Positions 1 through 8,338 of a stretch of DNA of 20,654 nt are shown here, in pieces. The first letter of the stretch is position 1. Each line of letters begins with the position of its first letter. A program made the translations under genes and the position numbers. The stretch comes from DASWKG01 sp036396755 (GTDB taxonomy: Bacteria > Actinomycetota > UBA4738 > CALAEC01): the NCBI GenBank assembly GCA_036396755.1, contig DASWKG010000143.1:1-20654 (forward strand), in the 5' to 3' direction. The notes under the pieces are model-generated. The model did no database searches. It was not told the DNA's origin and saw nothing but the letters and a program-made list of their open reading frames with translations.

Positions 1-1
1 C

Positions 2-802
2 CCGGCCTTCGCCGACGCGCTCGCCTCGCTGGCCGACGCCTACGTCGACGACGCCTTCGGGGCGGCGCACCGCGTCCACGCGTCGGTGGTCGGCGTCGCG
101 GAGCGCCTCCCGTCGGCGGCCGGCCTGCTGCTGCTCCGCGAGGTCGAGGTCCTCTCGCGCCTGCTCGAAGGTCCCGACGAGCCGTTCGTCGCGGTGCTGG
201 GCGGGGCCAAGGTGTCGGACAAGCTCGCCGTCATCGGCTCCCTGCTCGACCGGGTCGACGCGCTGCTGATCGGTGGCGCGATGGCGTTCACGCTGATCGC
301 GGCCCAGGGCGGCGAGGTGGGGGACTCGCTCGTCGAGCCCGACCGGGTCGACCAGGTGCGCGAGACGCTTCGGCTCGCGGATGAGCGGCAGGTCCCGATC
401 GTGCTCCCCGAGGACGTCGTCGCGGCGCCGGAGGCTTCGCTGGACGCGAGGACCGCGACCGTCCCGGCGAACGCGATCCCTCGGGGCCTGAAGGGGCTCG
501 ACATCGGGCCGAGGACGGTCGAGGAGTTCGCCCGCGTGCTGGCCGACGCCCACACGATCTTCTGGAACGGCCCGATGGGCGTCTTCGAGCTCGAGCCGTT
601 CTCGCGGGGGACGCGAGGGGTCGCGCAGGCGGTGGCGGCCGCCCCGGCGTTCACGGTGGTGGGCGGGGGAGACAGCGTCGCCGCGATCCGTCGGTTCGGC
701 TTCGAGGACCACGTCGACCATCTCTCGACCGGTGGGGGCGCCTCGCTCGAGCTCCTCGAGGGCCGGGAGCTGCCGGGGGTCGCCGTCCTTTCGAAGGAGT
801 AG
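2..802 (+). CDS. pgk: Phosphoglycerate kinase, C-terminal part (5' end outside window)
   Basis: Catalyses the reversible phosphate transfer between 1,3-bisphosphoglycerate and ADP in cytoplasmic glycolysis. The frame is open from the left edge, so about 266 residues of a roughly 400-residue enzyme are present. The visible part begins with the family segment ADAYVDDAFGAAHR, followed by the lysine-rich AVLGGAKVSDKL stretch that starts the nucleotide-binding domain. Later come FWNGPMGVFE and the C-terminal nucleotide-binding motif GGGDS, then HLSTGGGASLELLEG. The stop is TAG at 800-802. tpiA follows after 42 bases, so the two are likely one operon. An internal ATG at position 86 is not the true start, because conserved pgk sequence continues upstream of it. 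Identification is secure from these motifs; only the N-terminal substrate domain is missing. Confidence 0.97.
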   Translation, partial: PAFADALASLADAYVDDAFGAAHRVHASVVGVAERLPSAAGLLLLREVEVLSRLLEGPDEPFVAVLGGAKVSDKLAVIGSLLDRVDALLIGGAMAFTLIAAQGGEVGDSLVEPDRVDQVRETLRLADERQVPIVLPEDVVAAPEASLDARTATVPANAIPRGLKGLDIGPRTVEEFARVLADAHTIFWNGPMGVFELEPFSRGTRGVAQAVAAAPAFTVVGGGDSVAAIRRFGFEDHVDHLSTGGGASLELLEGRELPGVAVLSKE

Positions 803-844
803 AGTGCCGCCCGGCCCGAGCAGCCGCCCGAGCAGGAGGAGGAC

Positions 845-1624
845 ATGACCGACCGTCGCCCGATCGTCGCCGCGAACTGGAAGATGCACAAGACGCACCT
901 CGAGTCCATCGAGACCGTCCAGAAGCTCTCGTACCTGCTCGACCGCGACGAGGCCGAGGCGGTCGAGGTGGTCATCTGCCCGCCGTTCACCGCGCTCCGC
1001 ACCTTGCAGACCCTCATCCAGAGCGACCGCCTCGCGTTCCTCCTCGGGGCACAGGACGTGCACTGGGAGGAGAAGGGCGCGTTCACCGGCGAGGTCTCGC
1101 CGCGCATGCTGGCCGCGCTCGACGTCCGCTACGTGATCGTCGGCCACTCCGAGCGCCGCGAGCACTTCGGCGAGACCGACGAGACCGTCGCGCGCAAGGT
1201 CCGCGCCGTGTTCGACGCGGGGATGACGCCGATCATGTGCGTCGGCGAGTCGCTCGAGCAGCGCGACGCCGGCCGGGCCAGCGACACGGTGGTCGGGCAG
1301 GTGCAGGGGGGCCTCCGGAAGGTGAGCGCCGACGAGGCCGGGCGGCTCGTGATCGCGTACGAGCCCATCTGGGCCATCGGCACGGGCCGCGCGTGCGCGC
1401 CGGGTGACGCCGGCGAGGTGATCCGCGCGGCCCGCGACACGCTCGCGTCGCTGTACTCGACCGACGTCGCCGAGGCGGTCCGCGTCCAGTACGGCGGCAG
1501 CGTCAAGGCGGGGAACATCCGCGACTTCATGGCGCACCCCGAGATCGACGGCGGCCTCGTCGGCGGTGCGAGCCTCGACCCCGAGGAGCTCGCCTTGATC
1601 GTCGGGGGCAGCACGAGCCCGTGA
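845..1624 (+). CDS. tpiA: Triosephosphate isomerase
   Basis: Interconverts dihydroxyacetone phosphate and glyceraldehyde 3-phosphate. The 259-residue length is normal for the family. Catalytic and substrate residues are all visible: Asn11 and Lys13 in NWKMHK, His101 in VGHSERR, and the catalytic base Glu173 in AYEPIWAIGTG. The phosphate-gripping elements YGGSV and GLVGGASL lie near the C-terminus. The ATG is preceded by a purine-rich AGGAGGAG ribosome site within the 42-base gap after pgk, which supports this start. The TGA stop overlaps the GTG start of apgM (GTGA), so translation of the two is probably coupled. Nothing appears truncated or unusual. Confidence 0.98.
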   Translation: MTDRRPIVAANWKMHKTHLESIETVQKLSYLLDRDEAEAVEVVICPPFTALRTLQTLIQSDRLAFLLGAQDVHWEEKGAFTGEVSPRMLAALDVRYVIVGHSERREHFGETDETVARKVRAVFDAGMTPIMCVGESLEQRDAGRASDTVVGQVQGGLRKVSADEAGRLVIAYEPIWAIGTGRACAPGDAGEVIRAARDTLASLYSTDVAEAVRVQYGGSVKAGNIRDFMAHPEIDGGLVGGASLDPEELALIVGGSTSP

Positions 1625-2877
1625 GGAAGCTGCTCTACGTCTGCCTCGACGGCCTGGGCGACGATCCGGTCCCCGAGCTCGGCGACCGCACCCCGCTCGA
1701 GGCGGCCGCCACCCCGCTCCTCGACGACCTCGCTCGCCGTGGCCGCCAGGGACTCGTGCACACGGTCGGCCCCGACATCGCCCCCGAGTCCGACATCGCC
1801 GTCTTCGCGATCCTCGGCTACGACCCGCGCGAGGAGCACCCCGGCCGCGGGGTGCTCGAGGCGATCGGGTCGGGCATGGAGTTCCACGACGGCGACCTCG
1901 CGCACCGGGTCAACTTCGCGACCGGCGACGGCGACCGTATCGTCGACCGTCGCGTGGGCCGCGACCTCTCGTCGGAGGACTCCGGGGCCCTGGCCGGCGA
2001 GGTGAACGCGAAGCTCTCGCTCCCGGGCGCGACGGCCGAGCTGCACGCCACGATCGAGCACCGCGGGGCCCTCGTGATCCACCCCGCCGAGGGTCGCCTC
2101 TCCGCGAACGTGTCGAACACCGATCCCGCCTACGCGAAGGTGGGCAGTCTCGGCGTGGCGCTCGAGGAGTTCGAGGACCGCCCGGCGCGGTGCGAGCCGC
2201 TCGACGACACGCCGGAGGCCGAGCGGTCGGCCGAGCTGACCAATGCCGCCGTCGACGAGGCGGCGCGCATCCTCGAGTCGTCCGAGGTCAACGCCCGGCG
2301 GCGCGCGGAGGGAAGGCTCCCGGCGAACCTGATCCTGACCCGCGACGCGGGCGACCACGTGCCGAACCTGCAGCCCATCCACGAGCGGTTCGGCCCCCGG
2401 TGGGGATGCTTCGTGGAGATGCCGGTCGAGCGGGGCATCTCGATGGTGCTGGGGATGGGAGAGGTCCCCGCGCCGATGCCCGAGGACCCCGAGGAGCGCT
2501 ATGCCGCCTGGGGCCGGCTCGCGGCCGAGGCGCTCGCCGAGCACGACGCCCTCTACGTGCACATCAAGGGCCCCGACGTCCCGGCCCACGACGGCCGGGC
2601 CGAGGACAAGCGCACGGTCATCGAGCAGATCGATCGTGCCTTCTTCGGCACGGTGGTGCCGGCGCTGCCCGGTGCGGTGATCGCCGTCACCGCCGACCAC
2701 GCCACCTCGTGCGTCCGCAAGGCGCACACGGCCGACCCCGTCCCGCTCGCGGTCGCCGGCCCCGGGGTCTCCCCGGACGGGACCGAGTCCTTCGGGGAGC
2801 GGGCCGCCGCCCACGGGGCGATCGGGACGATCCGCGGCGTCGACATCGTCCCGAGGCTGGTCGGCCTGCTCGGCTGA
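1621..2877 (+). CDS. apgM: Cofactor-independent phosphoglycerate mutase, archaeal (ApgM) type
   Basis: Interconverts 3- and 2-phosphoglycerate without 2,3-bisphosphoglycerate, completing a pgk-tpiA-apgM glycolytic cluster. The 418-residue protein belongs to the alkaline-phosphatase superfamily. The N-terminal metal motif is LDGLGDDP (Asp10). PESD contains Ser57, the likely phosphorylated nucleophile. The C-terminal metal-binding motifs are KGPDVPAHDG and TADHATSC followed by KAHTADPVP. The length suits the archaeal-type family rather than the longer GpmI (about 510 residues). The start is GTG, overlapping the tpiA stop by four bases; no strong ribosome site is visible, consistent with coupled translation. 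The TGA stop overlaps the ATG of the next gene (TGATG). The family is known from archaea and from some bacteria, including actinobacteria. It might instead act on another phosphosugar, but the glycolytic neighbours argue for mutase activity. Confidence 0.93.
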   Translation: MRKLLYVCLDGLGDDPVPELGDRTPLEAAATPLLDDLARRGRQGLVHTVGPDIAPESDIAVFAILGYDPREEHPGRGVLEAIGSGMEFHDGDLAHRVNFATGDGDRIVDRRVGRDLSSEDSGALAGEVNAKLSLPGATAELHATIEHRGALVIHPAEGRLSANVSNTDPAYAKVGSLGVALEEFEDRPARCEPLDDTPEAERSAELTNAAVDEAARILESSEVNARRRAEGRLPANLILTRDAGDHVPNLQPIHERFGPRWGCFVEMPVERGISMVLGMGEVPAPMPEDPEERYAAWGRLAAEALAEHDALYVHIKGPDVPAHDGRAEDKRTVIEQIDRAFFGTVVPALPGAVIAVTADHATSCVRKAHTADPVPLAVAGPGVSPDGTESFGERAAAHGAIGTIRGVDIVPRLVGLLG

Positions 2878-4556
2878 TGGGCGGCCGACCGGCTGCCGTG
2901 CTCCTGACGCTGGCCGTCGTCGCGAGCGCGTGCGCGGCCCAGCCCCCGGACGAGCCGGAGATCGGCGGCACCCTTCGCCTGGGGCTGGTCTCCTCGATCG
3001 ACCTCGATCCGGCGCGCACCTCGTCGCCGGCCGCGATCGAGCTCTTCCGTTGCTGCCTGCTGCGGACGCTGCTGACCTACCCGGGCCGGCCCGCGGATCA
3101 GGGCGGGATCGAGCTCCGCTCCGACCTCGCGTCGGGGCCTCCCGAGGTCTCGGCCGACGGACTGCGGTGGACCTTCCACCTGGAGCCCGGGCTCACCTAC
3201 GCGCCGCCGTTCGAGGGCACGCCGATCACCGCGGGCGACTTCGTCCGGGCCCTCGAGCGGGTCGCCGCACTGGGACCGGCAGCCCCCGTCGGACCCACGT
3301 TCGACGTCGTCCGGGGGTTCGCCGAGGCGCGGGAGGGCGGCGCGCGGACGATCGAGGGCCTCTCGACCCCCGACGAGCTCACCCTCGTCGTCGACCTCGA
3401 GGCGCCGACGGGTGATCTCGCGCATCGGCTGGCCCTCCCGGCAGCCGCCCCGATCCCGCCCGGCGCCGGCCCGGGGCTGCCGTTCGTCGCATCGGGCCCG
3501 TACATGCTCGCGGGAAGCAGGGACGTCGATCCGGCGGGAGGCGTCCCCCCGTCCGGCTATCGGCCCGGAAGGCTGATCTCGCTGGTGCGCAACCCCTCGT
3601 GGAGCCGCCGGGGCGACGAGATCCGGCCCGCCTACGCCGATCGCATCGAGGTGCTGATGGGGCGGTCTCGGTTCGAGCTCGCGCGCCTCGTGGACGCGGG
3701 CGAGGTTCAGCTGCAGCTCGACGGCGTCCCCCCCGGGCCCCAGATCCGGAAGTACCGGCTCGACCCCCAGCTCGAGGACCAGCTCCACGCCCCGCTCGGG
3801 AACACCGTCCGGTTCCTGTCGATGTCACCGACGATCCCGCCGTTCGACGACGTGTACGTTCGCCGGGCGGTGGCCCTCGCGATCGACAAGCAGGCGCTGC
3901 GCGACCTCGCCGGCGGCCCCGGCGCGGGGAACATCGCCCGCCACGTCATCCCCGCCTCGCTCCTCGCCGGGCGCCTCCAGGGCTACGACCCCTTGGGCAC
4001 GAACGAGCAGCGGGGCGACCGGGAAGAAGCCCGAGCGGAGATGCGCCGGTCCTCGCACGACGACGACGGCGACGGGCGGTGCGACGCCGACGCGTGTCGC
4101 TCCATCTCCATCCTCGTGCCGGACCTTCCTCCTTTCCCCGCGCAGGCGGCGAGCATCTCCCGCGACCTGGCGGCGATCGGCCTCGATCTCGCGCCGTCTC
4201 TGCTGGACCCGGCGATCTTCCCCGATCCGTCGCAGAGCCCCGCCGCGCTCACCCTCGCGCTTCCTGCCCGGCCCACCTTTCCGGACCCGGCCGCGCTGCT
4301 GCCGGCCGTGTTCGCCTCGCCCGAGCTCGAGCCGACGGTTCAGGGCTGTCTGGCGCTCCGGGGCGAGGCCCGGCCCGACTGCTGGGCCGACCTCGATCGC
4401 CTCCTCATGGAGGAGGTCCTCCCGCTCGTGCCGTACCTCATCGAGCGCAACGTCGACGTGGTGGCCGACGACGTCGTCAACCACACCCTCGACCAGTCCA
4501 CCGGCCTGGCCTCGGTGGCCCGCATGGCCCTGGCCGGCGGCAGGGAGGACGACTAG
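2877..4556 (+). CDS. SBP1: family 5 ABC-transporter solute-binding lipoprotein
   Basis: Predicted extracytoplasmic binding protein of the peptide/nickel (SBP_bac_5) family, 559 residues. The N-terminus is a lipoprotein signal with the candidate lipid-modified Cys19 in VVASAC. Family features include VSADGLRWTFHLEPG, GDFVRALERV, SGPYMLAGS, LISLVRNPSW and FDDVYVRRAVALAIDKQAL. Residues 395-407 form the acidic loop DDDGDGRCDADAC, matching SBP3 position for position, so the two are probably paralogues. The ATG overlaps the apgM stop (TGATG), which sets this start; the frame is open much further upstream but only as a shadow of apgM. No permease follows directly: a promoter and SBP2 come next. It may therefore serve the SBP3-type importer downstream. 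Family assignment is firm; the ligand is unknown. Confidence 0.9.
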   Translation: MGGRPAAVLLTLAVVASACAAQPPDEPEIGGTLRLGLVSSIDLDPARTSSPAAIELFRCCLLRTLLTYPGRPADQGGIELRSDLASGPPEVSADGLRWTFHLEPGLTYAPPFEGTPITAGDFVRALERVAALGPAAPVGPTFDVVRGFAEAREGGARTIEGLSTPDELTLVVDLEAPTGDLAHRLALPAAAPIPPGAGPGLPFVASGPYMLAGSRDVDPAGGVPPSGYRPGRLISLVRNPSWSRRGDEIRPAYADRIEVLMGRSRFELARLVDAGEVQLQLDGVPPGPQIRKYRLDPQLEDQLHAPLGNTVRFLSMSPTIPPFDDVYVRRAVALAIDKQALRDLAGGPGAGNIARHVIPASLLAGRLQGYDPLGTNEQRGDREEARAEMRRSSHDDDGDGRCDADACRSISILVPDLPPFPAQAASISRDLAAIGLDLAPSLLDPAIFPDPSQSPAALTLALPARPTFPDPAALLPAVFASPELEPTVQGCLALRGEARPDCWADLDRLLMEEVLPLVPYLIERNVDVVADDVVNHTLDQSTGLASVARMALAGGREDD

Positions 4557-4590
4557 CGGCGACGGCCGGCGGGAACGCCAAAACCCACGG

Positions 4591-4599
4591 TGCTATAGT
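4591..4599 (+). promoter_or_regulatory. Candidate extended -10 promoter for the first importer operon
   Basis: TGC-TATAGT lies in the 105-base gap between SBP1 and SBP2. TATAGT differs from the consensus -10 at one base and is preceded by TG in the extended -10 position. No convincing -35 is seen 17-18 bases upstream (GGGAAC region). Transcription would start near 4606, giving a leader of about 55 bases. The surrounding few bases are AT-rich for this genome. This is a motif match only. Confidence 0.5.
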
Positions 4600-4616
4600 C
4601 CCGAACGGAAGGACGG

Positions 4617-4633
4617 GGCCCCGATCAGGGGCC
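4617..4633 (+). other. Small hairpin in the SBP2 leader
   Basis: GGCCCC (4617-4622) pairs with GGGGCC (4628-4633) around a 5-base loop, in the predicted 5' leader between the promoter and the SBP2 ribosome site (GGGGAGGAG, about 4648-4656). It leaves the ribosome site free, so it could stabilise the transcript end, or it may be chance in GC-rich DNA. Confidence 0.25.
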
Positions 4634-4661
4634 GGATGTGCCCGGAGAGGGGAGGAGATCC

Positions 4662-6242
4662 ATGGCGCCATCCAGATGGCTCCGCTTCGCGACGCTCCTC
4701 GCCGCGCTTTCACTGGTCGCCGCCGCTTGCGGCGGCGACGATGGCGGCGGCGAGCAGGGTGGCGGCGACGACGGCGGCAACGAGACAGCCACGATCATCC
4801 ACGGGACCACCGACCCGTGGCAGTCGTTCGACCCCGCGGGGTCGTACGACCTGCCGTCGTGGAACGTGATCTACAACGTGATGGAGACGCTCCTGACCAT
4901 CCCGCCCGGCGGCGACACGCCCGAGCCGCTGCTCGCCGAGTCCTGCGACTTCGACGACGCGCAGACCTACACCTGCACGCTGAGGACCGGGGTGACCTTC
5001 CACGACGGCTCGACGTTCGACGCGGAGGATGTGAAGTTCTCCTTCGACCGGAACATCGGCATCGCGGACCCGGAGGGCGCCTCGAGCCTCCTGGCCTCGC
5101 TCGACGAGGTCGAGGTGGTCGACGACGCCACGGTGACCTTCCACCTCAACAAGCCCGACGCGACCTGGCCGTTCATGCTCACGGTGGCGACGACCGCCAT
5201 CGTGCCATCCGAGACCTACTCGGCGACCGAGATCCAGGACGACCAGGAGGTCGTCGGAACGGGGCGGTACCAGGTGGCCGAGTTCCGCCCGGGCGAGCAG
5301 GTCGTCCTGGAGGCCTTCGACGGCTACTGGGGTGACCCACCCGCCAACGGCCGGGTCATCGTCCAGCTGTTCGACACGTCGTCTGCGCTGAAGCTCGCGC
5401 TCGAGCAGGGCGAGGTCGACATCGCCTACCGGAACATGACGCCGACCGAGATCGACGACCTCCGCAGCGCGGAAGGGGTCGCGGTGGTCGAGGGCGGCGG
5501 CACCGAGATCCGGTACCTGGTGTTCAACCTCGACCAGGAGCCGTTCAACGAGCTGGCGGTCCGGCAGGCCATCGCCATGACGGTCGACCGGCAGGCCGTC
5601 GCCGACAACGTCTACAACGGGACCGTCGAGCCGCTCTACTCGATGAACCCGGTGGGGCTCGCCGGTCACATCGACGCCTTCGCGGACGAATACGGGGCGG
5701 CGCCCGACCTGGCCGGCGCCGAAGCGGTCCTGGGCGATGCCGGCATCTCCACCCCCGTCGAGCTCGAGGTCTGGTGGACCCCGAGCCACTACGGTGACCT
5801 CTCGGCCGACGAGTACGCCGAGATCCAGCGTTCGCTGGAGGAGAGCGGGCTGTTCACCGTGAACCTGAAGTCCACCGAGTGGGACGCGTACACCGAAGCC
5901 GCTTTCACGGGCCAGTACCCGTCGTACCAGCTGGGATGGTTCCCGGACTATCCGGACGCCGACAACTACCTGGCGTCCTTCTACGCCTCGGACACCTTCC
6001 TGGCGAACGGGTACGCGAACGACACCGTCGACGAGCTCATCGCGACGGAGAAGGGTTCCACCGACCCGGCCGAGCGGATCGCCGCGTTCGAGGAGATCCA
6101 GCGGATCGCCGCGCAGGACGTTCCCATCGTGCCCATCTGGCAGGGCAAGCAGGTCGCCGCGGTCCGGGAGGGGATCACGGACGTCGAGCAGACCCTCGAC
6201 GCTTCCTTCATCTTCCGGTACTGGGTGATCAGCAAGGCCTGA
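4662..6242 (+). CDS. SBP2: DppA-like peptide-binding lipoprotein of importer 1
   Basis: Binding protein of the SBP_bac_5 family, 526 residues from the chosen ATG. That ATG follows a good GGAGGAG ribosome site; an in-frame GTG eight codons upstream (4638) would place the site inside the gene and is rejected. The lipoprotein signal ends in LVAAAC with Cys23. A flexible Gly/Asp-rich linker (residues about 24-40) then tethers the domain to the membrane. Family signatures are GVTFHDGSTFDAEDVKFSFDR (from residue 110), VVGTGRYQVAEF, FNELAVRQAIAMTVDRQAV, and LGWFPDYPDADNYL near the C-terminus, the last typical of di/oligopeptide binders. It is the first gene of the unit SBP2-dppB-dppC-dppD-dppF. A strong hairpin separates it from dppB, so its transcript may be more abundant than the rest. 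A peptide ligand is likely but not proven. Confidence 0.93.
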   Translation: MAPSRWLRFATLLAALSLVAAACGGDDGGGEQGGGDDGGNETATIIHGTTDPWQSFDPAGSYDLPSWNVIYNVMETLLTIPPGGDTPEPLLAESCDFDDAQTYTCTLRTGVTFHDGSTFDAEDVKFSFDRNIGIADPEGASSLLASLDEVEVVDDATVTFHLNKPDATWPFMLTVATTAIVPSETYSATEIQDDQEVVGTGRYQVAEFRPGEQVVLEAFDGYWGDPPANGRVIVQLFDTSSALKLALEQGEVDIAYRNMTPTEIDDLRSAEGVAVVEGGGTEIRYLVFNLDQEPFNELAVRQAIAMTVDRQAVADNVYNGTVEPLYSMNPVGLAGHIDAFADEYGAAPDLAGAEAVLGDAGISTPVELEVWWTPSHYGDLSADEYAEIQRSLEESGLFTVNLKSTEWDAYTEAAFTGQYPSYQLGWFPDYPDADNYLASFYASDTFLANGYANDTVDELIATEKGSTDPAERIAAFEEIQRIAAQDVPIVPIWQGKQVAAVREGITDVEQTLDASFIFRYWVISKA

Positions 6243-6260
6243 GAGGAAGATCGAGAAGGG

Positions 6261-6301
6261 AACGCAACCGGCCCGGGTACACACCCGGGCCGGTTCGCGT
6301 T
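6261..6301 (+). terminator. Intercistronic stem-loop between SBP2 and dppB
   Basis: AACCGGCCCGGGT (6266-6278) and ACCCGGGCCGGTT (6283-6295) form a perfect 13-base-pair stem with an ACAC loop. After one bulged C (6296), AACGC (6261-6265) also pairs with GCGTT (6297-6301). The stem is followed by only a short T run. It lies 19 bases after the SBP2 stop and 17 before the dppB start. Likely role: a partial terminator or 3' stabiliser that keeps binding protein in excess over the membrane parts, as established for other SBP operons such as malE-malF. Confidence 0.75.
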
Positions 6302-6317
6302 TACCATCTGACCTCGG

Positions 6318-7346
6318 ATGCCGAAGCAGACCACCTCGCTGCGGACCTACGCGCTGACCCGGCTGGCGCTCGCGGTCCCCATGTTCCTCCTGCTGCTCAC
6401 GCTCGTCTTCCTTTTGATGCGGGTGGCGCCGGGCGATCCCATCAGCGCGGCGCTCGGGGGCCGGCTGTCCCAGGAGGAGCTCCAGATACGGCGCGAGGCC
6501 GCCGGATACGACCGGCCGCTCATCGTCCAGTACTTCGAGTACCTGGGCGATGTGGCCACGGGCGACTTCGGGACCACCATCAGCGACAACCGGCCCGTGA
6601 CCGGCATGATCGTCCAGAACGGAGCGGCCACCCTCGAGCTGACCATGGTGGCGATGCTGATCGCCGTGCTGGTGGGGATCGGGATCGGGCTGGTCGCCGG
6701 CCGCTACCGGGACACGCCCGTGGACGTCGTGGGCAGGCTGTTCGGGATCGTCATCTACGCCGCGCCGATCTTCTTCCTCGGGTTCCTAGCGCAGCTGGTC
6801 TTCGGGAAGTGGCTCGGCTGGCTCCCCACGTCGGGCCGGGCGAGCCCGGTGGTGACCTTCGAGCTGAACACCCCCACGAACCTGTTCATCGTGGATGCGC
6901 TGATCGCCGGCGACTGGGCCGCGCTGAGCGACATCCTGAAGCACCTGGTCATGCCCGCGACCACGCTGGGGCTCGTGACCGGCGGCATCTTCATCCGGCT
7001 GGTGCGGGTCAACGTCCTCCAGACGCTCCAGGGCGACTACATCGAGGCCGCCAGGGCCCGGGGCCTCAGCGAGCGGAGCGTGGTCTTCCGGCATGCCTTC
7101 AAGAACGCGCTGGTTCCCGTCATCACCGTGATGGGGCTGCAGTTCGCTCTGCTCCTTTCCGGGGCCGTTCTCACCGAGCAGACCTTCAACTGGCCCGGGC
7201 TGGGCTCCGAGCTGATCCGCTATCTGGACAACCGTGACTACATCGCGGTGCAGGGCATCATCACGTTCTTCGCACTCGTGGTGGTGGGCATGAGCCTCCT
7301 GATCGACTTCGTCAACGCGTGGGTCGACCCGAGGGTGCGGTACTGA
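6318..7346 (+). CDS. dppB: Peptide-type ABC importer 1, permease subunit B
   Basis: One of two integral membrane subunits of a DppB/OppB-type importer, 342 residues. A first membrane helix (about residues 13-35) is followed by the conserved RVAPGDPIS motif. A long outer loop and further hydrophobic segments follow. The cytoplasmic EAA loop is EAARARGLSERSVVFRHA..N, which docks onto the ATPases. The C-terminus ends AWVDPRVRY, typical of DppB. The ATG at 6318 has no obvious ribosome site after the hairpin. A weak -10-like TACCAT at 6302-6307 could allow a short-leader transcript, but this is speculative. The TGA stop overlaps the dppC start (TGATG). The dpp symbol marks the family; the substrate is unknown. 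Confidence 0.93.
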   Translation: MPKQTTSLRTYALTRLALAVPMFLLLLTLVFLLMRVAPGDPISAALGGRLSQEELQIRREAAGYDRPLIVQYFEYLGDVATGDFGTTISDNRPVTGMIVQNGAATLELTMVAMLIAVLVGIGIGLVAGRYRDTPVDVVGRLFGIVIYAAPIFFLGFLAQLVFGKWLGWLPTSGRASPVVTFELNTPTNLFIVDALIAGDWAALSDILKHLVMPATTLGLVTGGIFIRLVRVNVLQTLQGDYIEAARARGLSERSVVFRHAFKNALVPVITVMGLQFALLLSGAVLTEQTFNWPGLGSELIRYLDNRDYIAVQGIITFFALVVVGMSLLIDFVNAWVDPRVRY

Positions 7347-8338
7347 TGAAGACGCAGCGACGCGGGCCCCAGCCCGCTGCCGGGCCTACCCCGCCCGTTC
7401 GTCGCGCGGGGCTGTTCGGGCGGATGATCGCGCCGGTGCGCGAGGCCAGCGGGCTCCCCAAGTGGATCCTGTGGGCGGGCATCGTGATCACGGTCATCTT
7501 CGTCGTCCTGGCCGTCTTCGCCCCGCTCATCGCCCCCTTCGACTTCGACCAGTATCGGTCCGTCGACGGCGCCCGCTTCGCGAAGCAGGCTGCCCCGTCC
7601 TCCGAGCACCCGTTCGGGACCAACGTCCAGAGCACCGACGTCCTGTCCCGCGTGATCTACGGGTCGCGGACCGCGCTGATCGTCGTGCTGATCGCGGTCG
7701 CCTTCGCGATGATGATCGGCGTCCCGCTGGGGCTCATCTCGGGCTACCGCGGCGGGAGGATGGATCGGGTCCTGCTCCTCATCATGGACACGCTCTTCGC
7801 CTTCCCCTACCTGCTCCTGGCCATCGTCATCGCGTTCCTCCTGTCCGAGAGCATCGGCCGGGGGGTGATGTCGGCGGCCATCTCGATCTCCGTCATCTAC
7901 ATCCCCCAGTACTACCGGGTCGTGCGGAACCACGTGCTCAGTGTCAGGGAGGAGCCGTTCGTCGAGGCCGCTCGCGCCATCGGGGCGAAGCCGAGGACGA
8001 TCGTTCGTCGCTACGTCTTCTCCAACGTGGTCCAGAGCGTCCCGGTGATCGCCACGCTCAACGCCGCCGACGCCATCCTGACGCTCGCCGCCCTCGGGTT
8101 CCTCGGGTACGGGATCCAGCCGACCGAGGCTGCGGAGTGGGGCTACGACATCCAGCGAGCGATCGCCGATGCCGGCGCCGGCATCTGGTGGACGGGCCTG
8201 TTCCCGGGGCTTGCGATCGTGCTCTTGGTCACGGGCCTCACGCTGCTGGGCGAGGGCCTGAACGACGTCATCAACCCGGTGCTGCGCCGGAGGCGGCTGA
8301 AGCGCGTCGAGATCCCCGTCTCGGAGAAGACGACGTGA
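7346..8338 (+). CDS. dppC: Peptide-type ABC importer 1, permease subunit C
   Basis: Partner permease of DppB, 330 residues. A basic N-terminal tail precedes the first membrane helix (about residues 45-65), in the usual OppC N-terminal domain layout. HPFGTNVQSTDVLSRVIYG corresponds to the family motif HxFGTDxxGRDVLSR but has STD in place of GRD, a mild divergence. The EAA loop is EAARAIGAKPRTIVRRYVFSN, and ALGFLGYGIQP matches the late conserved motif. The start ATG overlaps the dppB stop (TGATG); an in-frame GTG nine codons earlier lies inside dppB and is not preferred. The stop overlaps the dppD GTG (GTGA). Coupled translation would help equal production of the subunits. Confidence 0.93.
   Translation: MKTQRRGPQPAAGPTPPVRRAGLFGRMIAPVREASGLPKWILWAGIVITVIFVVLAVFAPLIAPFDFDQYRSVDGARFAKQAAPSSEHPFGTNVQSTDVLSRVIYGSRTALIVVLIAVAFAMMIGVPLGLISGYRGGRMDRVLLLIMDTLFAFPYLLLAIVIAFLLSESIGRGVMSAAISISVIYIPQYYRVVRNHVLSVREEPFVEAARAIGAKPRTIVRRYVFSNVVQSVPVIATLNAADAILTLAALGFLGYGIQPTEAAEWGYDIQRAIADAGAGIWWTGLFPGLAIVLLVTGLTLLGEGLNDVINPVLRRRRLKRVEIPVSEKTT

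Noticed and set aside
1129..2814. Long minus-strand frame (561 codons) opposite tpiA and apgM
   Set aside because: It spans two well-identified genes in the opposite direction and its product has a biased composition.
2190..2876. Upstream extension of the SBP1 frame into apgM
   Set aside because: The extension is Arg-rich shadow sequence of apgM; the lipoprotein signal starts at ATG 2877.
4638..4661. GTG 4638 as the SBP2 start
   Set aside because: The ribosome site GGAGGAG lies downstream of it and is correctly spaced for ATG 4662, which begins the signal peptide directly.
4732..4785. Gly/Asp-rich repeats after the SBP2 (and SBP3) lipid-anchor cysteine, considered as tandem repeat elements
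   Set aside because: They are ordinary flexible lipoprotein linkers encoded by GGC/GAC codons, not DNA repeats of separate interest.
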